Source: Methanoregula sp. (GTDB taxonomy: Archaea > Halobacteriota > Methanomicrobia > Methanomicrobiales > Methanospirillaceae). Taken from it: a stretch of 64,000 nt of DNA. The DNA lies in NCBI RefSeq assembly GCF_028712425.1, contig NZ_JAQTQD010000002.1:62001-126000 (forward strand). Reading direction: 5' to 3'. The notes beneath the pieces were generated by a model that worked only from the letters and a program-made list of their open reading frames with translations, did not search any database and was not told where the DNA came from. This document shows positions 18,690 through 25,264 of this stretch, in pieces. Positions within the stretch are counted from its first letter, which is position 1. Each line of letters opens with the position of its first letter. The position numbers were made by a program, and so were the translations under genes.

Positions 18690-19607
18690 ATGGAGCCCTG
18701 CAAAAAGTGTGCCGAGTGCAACAATCTCTGCGAGATTGTCCCGCAGATGGCCGGGACATTCAAAGCACTCGGGGACTTTACACGGCTCCAGATCATTTAC
18801 ATCCTATCAACGGACACGAGCGGGACGCTCGGTGTCAGCGAGCTTGCAGGCCGGCTGAAGATCTCCCAGCCCGCGGTCTCGCAGCACTTGAAGACCCTCA
18901 AAGCAGAGGGGCTTGTCGGATCGCGCCGTGACGGGTTCTATGTGTACTACACCATCAATCGCGACCGGATGATGGAATTGCGGGACCACTTCGAGCTGAT
19001 GTACGCAACCGTCATGAAACAGTGCAGCCGTGAGATGGTCAGAAAGGCAACACCCGGCCGGAGCGTCCGGGCATGTGTCATCTATTACTCATACTCCGGG
19101 ATTACACGGCATGTTGCCGAGGGAATCCGGAATGCGAGCGGCTGCGATCTTGTCGAGGTCCGGACACGGGCAGCCTACTCTTCCTTTACCGCGTACACCA
19201 AGGGGGTTCTCCGGTCCCGGAAGGGCTTGTGTGACCCGATCGAACCGGGCGAGATCGATGTCTCGGGCTATGATCTCCTGATCATCGGCACGCCCGTATG
19301 GGCATGGAAACCGTCACCCGCAATCAACGCGGCAGTGAAAGCCCTCCGTGGCTGCGAGGGAAAGATGGCCGTGGTCTTCACGACATGCAACAACCAGCCG
19401 GGAGAAGCCCTTCCCCTCCTGAGAAAAGCGCTGGAGGAGCGGGGTGTGACAGTTATGGCTGAGATCAGCCTTGACCATGATGACGCGAAGAACCCGGATG
19501 CCGGCGGGGAACTGCTCCGGCAGATCATTGATGCAAACCCGCTCAGGGGCATAGCTGACGGAGAACCAGGTGAAGGAACCAGGGAGAATGTGGACGTGAA
19601 AGTATGA
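18690..19607 (+). CDS. Fusion of four-cysteine motif, ArsR-type HTH regulator and flavodoxin domain
   Basis: 305 residues. Cysteines at 4, 7, 10 and 14 form CxxCxxCxxxC, the spacing of a [4Fe-4S] ferredoxin motif. An ArsR/SmtB-like winged helix follows (about 20-100), with FKALGDFTRLQIIYIL, recognition helix SQPAVSQHLKTLKAEGLV and the wing RRDGFYVYYTI. Residues about 125-285 are a flavodoxin fold with the FMN loop YYSYSGITRHVAEGI, GTPVWAWKPSPAI and the TTCNNQPGEAL loop. A DNA-binding domain joined to both a possible cluster and a flavin site is unusual; it could sense redox state and act as an electron carrier (inference). The last four bases overlap the next gene (ATGA), and an operator lies just upstream. 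Confidence 0.88.
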   Translation: MEPCKKCAECNNLCEIVPQMAGTFKALGDFTRLQIIYILSTDTSGTLGVSELAGRLKISQPAVSQHLKTLKAEGLVGSRRDGFYVYYTINRDRMMELRDHFELMYATVMKQCSREMVRKATPGRSVRACVIYYSYSGITRHVAEGIRNASGCDLVEVRTRAAYSSFTAYTKGVLRSRKGLCDPIEPGEIDVSGYDLLIIGTPVWAWKPSPAINAAVKALRGCEGKMAVVFTTCNNQPGEALPLLRKALEERGVTVMAEISLDHDDAKNPDAGGELLRQIIDANPLRGIADGEPGEGTRENVDVKV

Positions 19608-20089
19608 ATGTGAAAATTATTTGTGCATCGTATACGGGAACAACCTTTGGAATAGCCGAACAGATTCGGAACGCCTGCGGGGGTGAGATCATCGAGATCC
19701 GGTCACGGGATCTCCTGTCCCGGTTTGTTGCATTCATGGCCCGCCATTCACCCGGCATGACCGTGCGGGACAGCGGCACCCTGCCGGACAATATCGATCT
19801 CTCCGGGTCTGATCTTGTCGTGATCGGGACGCCCGTCTGGGGCGGAAAACCCGTCCCGGCAATCAGGAAAGCCCTTGCCGCGCTCACGGGATGCAGGGGG
19901 AAAAAAGCAGTGATCTTCGCTACCTGTTCCGGGGATCCCGGTACGACACTCCAGGTCATGGAAAAGGAGCTTTTAGCAAAAGAGATGATCGTTGCCGGGC
20001 AGTTCTCTCTCACGGAAAAGGAGATCAAGGACGGCACTCCCGTAGCGGCACTGATAGCAAAAGTACAGGAGACTCTGAGGCAGGGATGA
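19604..20089 (+). CDS. Flavodoxin-family protein
   Basis: 161 residues, one flavodoxin domain. The FMN phosphate loop is SYTGTTFGIAEQIRNA near residue 6. The aromatic loop region is GTPVWGGKPVPAIRKAL near residue 75, and FATCSGDPGTTLQVM follows. It is clearly related to the flavodoxin half of the preceding fusion protein, so the two probably arose by duplication. It should carry one or two electrons through FMN in the cytoplasm. It overlaps both neighbours by 4 bases (ATGA), which indicates translational coupling inside the operon. Confidence 0.88.
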   Translation: MNVKIICASYTGTTFGIAEQIRNACGGEIIEIRSRDLLSRFVAFMARHSPGMTVRDSGTLPDNIDLSGSDLVVIGTPVWGGKPVPAIRKALAALTGCRGKKAVIFATCSGDPGTTLQVMEKELLAKEMIVAGQFSLTEKEIKDGTPVAALIAKVQETLRQG

Positions 20090-20901
20090 AAACAATTCTC
20101 TATTACTTCACCGGCACCGGCAACTCGCTTGCCGCAGCAAAAAAGATCGCTCTGGCACTGGGAGAGACCGAGCTTGTACCGATTGTCTCGCTTCAGGATA
20201 CCTCAGGCAACATCGTACCCGCTGCTGAACGCATTGGTATTGTTGCCCCGGTCTATTTCTGCGGTCTGCCTCTCATGGTGGCGGAATTTGCAGGGCGCCT
20301 GGATCCTGCAGCGGCAGAATATCTCTTCTGTGTCATGACTCACGGAGGTGGCGGGGAGTCCGCGGCACTCCGGCAGCTTGACAGTATTATCCGTAAACGG
20401 AAGGGACGGGGGCTCGACGCGGGATTCGGGATTGCCATGCCCGGGAATTATATCCTGATGTACGAACCCCTGGCGGTTGAGAAACAGCGGGAGATCTTAC
20501 AAAAAGCGGACGGGGTAATCGGTGACATAGCGGGGGCTGTCGGATGGTGCGAGAAACGCACTCTTCCCTCATCCCTCATCGGCCGCGTGCTGTATTCCCT
20601 CGCGTATCCGTATTTCCGGTCTCATGTTCGTGACGGCGATAAAAAATTCACCGTAACGGAGAAGTGCACGGCCTGCGGGACCTGCGTTGCGATCTGCCCC
20701 TCGGACAATATCGAACTGGTCAATAACCGGCCAGTCTGGAAACACCAGTGCGAGCTCTGCTGCGGCTGCATCCATACCTGCCCGGTGCAGGCAATCCAGG
20801 CCGGGCCAAAGACGGAATCGTGGGGGCGGTACCGGAATCCGGATGTCACGGTTGCCGACCTGAAAGCCCAGCACGGTAAAGCGCCTGAAAAACAAATTTG
20901 A
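20086..20901 (+). CDS. EFR1-type flavodoxin/ferredoxin protein
   Basis: 271 residues. The N-terminal half is flavodoxin-like with the FMN loop YYFTGTGNSLAAAKKIA. The C-terminal part carries two [4Fe-4S] motifs, CTACGTCVAICP and CELCCGCIHTCP, near residues 195 and 225. This is the EFR1 family (ferredoxin with flavodoxin-like domain), which can split or join one- and two-electron steps. The ATG at 20086 overlaps the previous stop (ATGA); upstream starts would run into the flavodoxin gene in another frame. In the operon it is the natural link between soluble flavodoxins and the membrane iron-sulfur proteins that follow (inference). Confidence 0.9.
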   Translation: MKTILYYFTGTGNSLAAAKKIALALGETELVPIVSLQDTSGNIVPAAERIGIVAPVYFCGLPLMVAEFAGRLDPAAAEYLFCVMTHGGGGESAALRQLDSIIRKRKGRGLDAGFGIAMPGNYILMYEPLAVEKQREILQKADGVIGDIAGAVGWCEKRTLPSSLIGRVLYSLAYPYFRSHVRDGDKKFTVTEKCTACGTCVAICPSDNIELVNNRPVWKHQCELCCGCIHTCPVQAIQAGPKTESWGRYRNPDVTVADLKAQHGKAPEKQI

Positions 20902-20917
20902 TTCAAAGGAAATTACC

Positions 20918-21676
20918 ATGACAGAAAACACAGAAACCAAAAAAGCATCGTCACGCCAGAACATCCGGAAATGGATCCTGATCCTTTCGTTCATCCTGAT
21001 CCCGGTCACGATCTTCTACATCTCCCCCATCATCCCCATGATGGGCGCCGGAGAAGGCATAGCCTCGGGCAGCCTGCTCCTGTACATTACGCTGTTTATC
21101 CTCTCGCTTGTCGTGGCCCGGCTTTGGTGCGGGTGGCTCTGCCCAATGGGCGCATGGCAGGAGATCTGTTCGCCGGTCATAAAGGGAACTGTAAAGGAAG
21201 GCTGGCGCAACTGGCTCAAGTACGGCATCACCGCCATCTGGCTTGGTATGCTCGGGTTCACCTTTTTCCAGGCTGGCGGGATCCGCTCTGTGGACCCCTT
21301 CTATGGCACCGTGAACGGTATCTCGATCTCCTCGGTTCAGGTCCTGATGATCGTAGGAATGATCTTCCTCTTCATCTTCATCATCGCCTTCATCACCGGA
21401 AAACGCGGGACCTGCCACGTGTTCTGCCCGATCGCCGGGATCATGGTTGCAGGACGGAAGATCCGGAACCTGTTCCACTGGCCGGCGCTGGGTCTCTCAG
21501 CCGACTCCTCCCGCTGTATCGACTGCCGGAAGTGTTCGAAGGAATGTCCCATGGGCCTTGACGTGAACGGAATGGTCCGGAAGGATGAGATGGAAAACGC
21601 CGACTGCATCCTCTGTGCCAGTTGTGCCGATGCCTGCCCGAAGGGTGCAATCACGTACGGCATAGTGCGCAGGTGA
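20918..21676 (+). CDS. NapH-like membrane [4Fe-4S] protein (copy 1)
   Basis: 252 residues. About four membrane helices (near 18-40, 50-70, 100-120 and 140-162) are followed by two ferredoxin motifs, CIDCRKCSKECP and CILCASCADACP. The NapH/NosR-type elements CGWLCPMGAWQEI after helix 2 and CHVFCP after helix 4 are present. Such proteins pass electrons between the quinone or membrane side and a partner reductase, with the clusters on the cytoplasmic side. It lies 16 bases after the EFR1 gene. Its close paralogue follows directly, so this is a tandem duplication. Confidence 0.9.
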   Translation: MTENTETKKASSRQNIRKWILILSFILIPVTIFYISPIIPMMGAGEGIASGSLLLYITLFILSLVVARLWCGWLCPMGAWQEICSPVIKGTVKEGWRNWLKYGITAIWLGMLGFTFFQAGGIRSVDPFYGTVNGISISSVQVLMIVGMIFLFIFIIAFITGKRGTCHVFCPIAGIMVAGRKIRNLFHWPALGLSADSSRCIDCRKCSKECPMGLDVNGMVRKDEMENADCILCASCADACPKGAITYGIVRR

Positions 21677-21720
21677 AAAAAGGGTATGGCCCTGTGCCGG
21701 ATGCAGACGAGGGAAAGAGA

Positions 21721-22503
21721 ATGAAAAGCCCGTTGGCAGGGAGGAGGATTCTGGGATCCCCGCGGCAGCGGGTGCGCCTTGCACTCATCATCCTCTCGTT
21801 CATCCTTTACCCCATCACCTTTGCCTACCTCTCGTGCCCGATCATCACCGAGGCGGCAGGACTGGGGATCGTGGCGGGCGGCCTCGTTATATTCATCCTG
21901 CTTTTCCTGAGCTCGCTCGTTGTTGCACGGCTCTGGTGCGGGTGGCTCTGCCCCTCGGGTGGCCTGCAGGAGTTGATGCGGTCTCTCTCTGATCCGCGTA
22001 TCCGGACAACAAGACTGGACTGGCTGAAGTATCTCGTTTTTCTTGGGATCTTCGGCAGCATTGGGTATGCGATCTGGTCGGCCGGCGGGCTTTCCAGCAT
22101 CGACCTCTTCTACCGGACGGAGAACGGAATTTCCCTTCTTGCAGCAGGTGGGATTGCTGCATTTCTCGGGCCGGTGATTATGATTCTCGCATTCACGCTC
22201 ATCTTCGGGAGACGCGGATTCTGCCACACGTTCTGCCCGTTCGCCCCGATGCTTATTCTCGGCAGGAAAATCCGGAACCTGTTCCGCTGGCCGGCGCTGG
22301 GCCTCTCCGCCGATTCCGGTCATTGCATCGATTGCGGGGTATGTTCAGCGGGATGCCCGATGAGCCTTGATGTGAATGGCATGGTCAGGAAGGATGAGAT
22401 GGAGCAAACGGAATGTATCCTCTGCGGTGAATGTGCGGACACCTGCCCGAAGGGTGTCATCTCGTACGTGTGGAAAACAAAGGAAAAGCGGGAGGTTTCG
22501 TGA
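21721..22503 (+). CDS. NapH-like membrane [4Fe-4S] protein (copy 2)
   Basis: 260 residues, same layout as copy 1: four helices, CGWLCPSGGLQEL, CHTFCPFAPM, then CIDCGVCSAGCP and CILCGECADTCP. Stretches such as NGMVRKDEME and PALGLSADS are shared almost unchanged with copy 1, so the duplication is clear. The start at 21721 follows a GGGAAAGAGA ribosome site; frames opening earlier would overlap copy 1. The stop overlaps the next start (TGATG). Two paralogues kept side by side suggest a heterodimer or two serial electron carriers (inference). Confidence 0.9.
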   Translation: MKSPLAGRRILGSPRQRVRLALIILSFILYPITFAYLSCPIITEAAGLGIVAGGLVIFILLFLSSLVVARLWCGWLCPSGGLQELMRSLSDPRIRTTRLDWLKYLVFLGIFGSIGYAIWSAGGLSSIDLFYRTENGISLLAAGGIAAFLGPVIMILAFTLIFGRRGFCHTFCPFAPMLILGRKIRNLFRWPALGLSADSGHCIDCGVCSAGCPMSLDVNGMVRKDEMEQTECILCGECADTCPKGVISYVWKTKEKREVS

Positions 22504-23123
22504 TGGACGGAATCAGGAGCGGGAAGAAGATCCTTGATGTCGTTTCGGACCGGATCATCAGCATCACATCGGGGCGTACCGTGCTCGTGGCGTTTGCCGG
22601 GATCCTGGTCACGGGATTCCTTGTCAACGGTCGTCCCTTTGGTATTGCGGAACTTAAATCGATCACCGGGGGGGTCGGCATCCTTGACATGGAAGTGTTC
22701 TACACGCCGGAACAGGCCTACGCGTTCCTCGCGGCCATGGGAGAAGCCGGCCGGTCGTTCGAGCTGACCCGGATCATCCCGCTCGACCATCTCGTCCCGC
22801 TCTTCTACGCGCTCTTCCTCTCGACGCTCATCACGTGGATCCTGCACCGGTGGCTCCCAGCGGAAAGCGGCTGGCACCGGCTCAATGTCGTTCCCGTCAT
22901 CGGGGCACTCTTCGATTACCTGGAAAACCTCGGGATCATCGCGATGCTCCTTGCATACCCGATGGAGATGTACAGTGTTGCGCAGATTACCATGGCGGCC
23001 ACGCTCCTCAAGTTCGGGTTTTCCGTGCTTGCCGGTATAATCCTGCTCGTAGCATTTGCAGGATGGATGGTCACGGCGCTGCGGAAAATTTCCGATGCGT
23101 TCGGAGTATCTCATGCAAAATGA
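22503..23123 (+). CDS. Four-helix membrane protein of the redox operon, family not recognised
   Basis: 206 residues. Four hydrophobic segments lie near residues 24-42, 97-120, 128-152 and 165-195. Between the first two is a hydrophilic, probably external, loop of about 50 residues (GGVGILDMEVFYTPEQAY). There are no cysteine clusters and no haem motifs, so it is unlikely to carry electrons itself. Arginine and histidine in the helix 2-3 loop (LHRWLPAESGWHR) are the only conspicuous polar groups. It starts inside the stop of the second NapH-like gene and overlaps the radical SAM gene by 11 bases, so it is made with them; it could anchor the enzyme or present a membrane substrate (inference). 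Confidence 0.8.
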   Translation: MDGIRSGKKILDVVSDRIISITSGRTVLVAFAGILVTGFLVNGRPFGIAELKSITGGVGILDMEVFYTPEQAYAFLAAMGEAGRSFELTRIIPLDHLVPLFYALFLSTLITWILHRWLPAESGWHRLNVVPVIGALFDYLENLGIIAMLLAYPMEMYSVAQITMAATLLKFGFSVLAGIILLVAFAGWMVTALRKISDAFGVSHAK

Positions 23124-24195
23124 TAACGCCCGGGAAAAATTCGACTCGGTGATCAGCGAGACTCTCGCACAGGCAGTCCGGATCATTGCCGGTAACCCAA
23201 CTCTTGTTATCCCCGGATCGGTCATCCTCCACAACCAGCGGAAGGCTGCCTCCGTGCGGCTGAAGCACGAGCGGGAGGGATTGATCGTCCCACCCATCAT
23301 CATCGCAAGCATCACCTCGCGCTGCAACCTTGCCTGCACCGGCTGTTACATGAGAGGACGGGAGGACAAACAGGCTGGTGAGATGAGCCCGGACACCCTT
23401 GCATCACTGGTCAGCCAGTCAGAGGAACTGGGGGTCTCGGTTATTGTCATTGCCGGCGGCGAACCACTCGTCCGGCGGGATGAGATCCTCTCGATCGCAC
23501 AGGCCCATCCCGCGATCCTCTTTCCGGTCTTTACGAACGGGCTCCTGATCGATGAGGCGCTGGCTGAGGCAATGGCAGCATGCCGGAATATTGTCCCGGT
23601 TATCAGTTTCGAAGGATTCCGCAAGGACACGGACTCGCGGAGGGGCGACGGGGTCTATGAACGGCTCCTCTCCACCTGCGCATTGCTGAAAAGCCGGAAT
23701 ATCTTTTTCGGCTGTTCGGTCACGACCACACGGGAAAATTTCTCCCGGGTCACAAACGAAGCGTTCATCCGCGAGATGACCCGTGCCGGCGCCCGGGTCT
23801 TTACATACGTGGAGTACGTACCCATGGCGCCCGGCACAGAAAACCTCGTCCTCACCCGTGAACAAAAGAAGGTCCTTCAGATCGTTCTCGCGGACTTCAA
23901 CCGGAAATTTCCGGCGCTCTTCATTGGTTTTCCTGGGGATGAGGATGAGTATGGCGGGTGCCTTGCGGCCGGGCGGGGATTTGTGCATGTCGGGCCGTCG
24001 GGGAATCTCGAGCCCTGCCCGGCTGCGCCGTACTCGGATGCGAACCTTGCAGAGGTCCCATTACGGGAAGCGCTCCGGTCCCGGCTGCTCTCACGGATCC
24101 GTAACGAACACGGGCTGCTTACGGAAACGACCGGTGGTTGTGCGCTCCGGGCGAACCGGGTGTGGGTGGAGACGATGATTGCGTTGGATAAATGA
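23113..24195 (+). CDS. Radical SAM enzyme, last gene of the redox operon
   Basis: 360 residues. The cluster motif is CNLACTGCYMRG (CxxxCxxC) near residue 75, and the SAM-binding GGEP lies near residue 117. The barrel continues to about 280. The C-terminal part has cysteines in GGCLAAGRG, EPCPAAPYSD and TGGCALR, which resemble a reduced SPASM-like auxiliary cluster region. The N-terminal 60 residues (ETLAQAVRIIAGNPTLVI) are an extra helical part. Related proteins include MoaA/PqqE-type and B12-independent radical SAM enzymes; the substrate is unknown. The ATG at 23113 overlaps the membrane protein gene by 11 bases. The flavodoxin and ferredoxin genes before it could supply the low-potential electrons it needs (inference). 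Confidence 0.9.
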   Translation: MQNDNAREKFDSVISETLAQAVRIIAGNPTLVIPGSVILHNQRKAASVRLKHEREGLIVPPIIIASITSRCNLACTGCYMRGREDKQAGEMSPDTLASLVSQSEELGVSVIVIAGGEPLVRRDEILSIAQAHPAILFPVFTNGLLIDEALAEAMAACRNIVPVISFEGFRKDTDSRRGDGVYERLLSTCALLKSRNIFFGCSVTTTRENFSRVTNEAFIREMTRAGARVFTYVEYVPMAPGTENLVLTREQKKVLQIVLADFNRKFPALFIGFPGDEDEYGGCLAAGRGFVHVGPSGNLEPCPAAPYSDANLAEVPLREALRSRLLSRIRNEHGLLTETTGGCALRANRVWVETMIALDK

Positions 24196-24240
24196 GAGAA
24201 GAGACAATCGTGACGGGACCTTCGCCCTGGTTCCGGAACC

Positions 24241-24250
24241 AATAAATAAT
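24241..24250 (+). promoter_or_regulatory. TATA box of the lipoprotein gene
   Basis: AATAAATAAT lies 21-30 bases before the ATG at 24271, the distance expected for a leaderless archaeal message. Confidence 0.5.
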
Positions 24251-24270
24251 CCCGGGGAATCATTCCGGTT

Positions 24271-24768
24271 ATGAGAAAAACTATTCTTTCTTTCGCCATT
24301 GCATCCCTCCTCATCACGTTCCTTTTCTGTGCAGGATGTACGACAACTCCCGTCTCACCTCCGAATTCGCCGGCTGAAATTACCCCGTCACCGGACGTGA
24401 AGTATCCAGACATCACCGGCACCTGGAAATCCGAAAACGAGGCCGGGTGGAACCTGAACACGACCATCCAGGATGTCGCGGTCGGCGAGAATACATGGGT
24501 GTTTGCTTCGCAGGAAGGTCCCGTTGTCAAAGGCTTCAAACTCTTCCGGCAGCCCTATGGCCCTGATGTAAACCAGACCGTTCTCGGCATTGTTGATCCG
24601 GATGGGAAATCCCTCACGATCATCGACCAGCCGGGTGGCTGGGCAAAGGGCACGCTGATTGATCCGGATACGATGTCTATTGTGCTGACGTATTCCAGCG
24701 GGAAGGACACCGGTGGAAACTCCTTTGCGCTGATCATGATGCTGCACCGGGTAAAGGGCACGGTCTGA
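24271..24768 (+). CDS. Small extracytoplasmic lipoprotein, function unknown
   Basis: 165 residues. The signal sequence (RKTILSFAIASLLITFLF) ends in the lipobox CAGC near residue 24, so the mature protein should be lipid-anchored outside the cell. A Ser/Pro/Thr-rich linker (about 25-45) leads to a beta-rich domain starting at DITGTWKSENEAGW, of a kind seen repeatedly in methanogen lipoproteins of unknown role. No catalytic motif is visible. It is a single-gene unit with its own TATA box. Confidence 0.75.
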   Translation: MRKTILSFAIASLLITFLFCAGCTTTPVSPPNSPAEITPSPDVKYPDITGTWKSENEAGWNLNTTIQDVAVGENTWVFASQEGPVVKGFKLFRQPYGPDVNQTVLGIVDPDGKSLTIIDQPGGWAKGTLIDPDTMSIVLTYSSGKDTGGNSFALIMMLHRVKGTV

Positions 24769-25231
24769 TGGCAGGGAAGGGCTCCCCCTGGTGTATATCA
24801 GCAGCAGAAAAAGCACATCCTGCACCAGCGATGCCTCCCGGCATCTCATAGCGTGTGCCGGATGGCAAATTCATAGTTTTTTATAAAAATTCTATTTTCG
24901 GATTTCCTCTTCCCTGTTCTGGGTAAAATTTTCGTTCATAGCGGTGGCCGGTTGGCCTCCGGACTCTGGATCGGAGTGCTGGCTGTGCGATTTTTGCGCA
25001 TTTTTACGGGCCGCTAAAAAGCACGGTTTATTCCTGATAAAAACGCCCCGATTCTGAAAATACTCAAATATCGGGAAAATTTCCGTGGGTGTTGGCACCG
25101 TTTCCACTGCCGAATTTTTTGGCCTGCGGCTCCCTCACATTCTCCGTCGTAGGGAAGTATCCCGGGGAGAGTCTCTTTCCTCCCCCGCCCCCACGGGATC
25201 CCGGGATCACTTTCCTGCCGCATCCCCATCC
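24769..25231. other. Intergenic region before uvrB, nothing recognised
   Basis: About 460 bases without a supported gene. It is AT-rich at 24870-24900 (T/A runs) and 25010-25080, then GC-richer. Short frames here have no recognisable product. The uvrB promoter forms its right edge. Confidence 0.5.
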
Positions 25232-25242
25232 CTTTTAATATC
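25232..25242 (+). promoter_or_regulatory. TATA box of uvrB
   Basis: CTTTTAATATC centred about 27 bases before the GTG at 25265. This supports a leaderless uvrB message and that start codon over upstream ATGs. Confidence 0.6.
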
Positions 25243-25264
25243 CCGTTCCAAGATCCTAAGCACC

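Noticed and set aside
24892-25107. Minus-strand frame of 71 codons before uvrB
   Set aside because: Low-complexity composition and no family resemblance.
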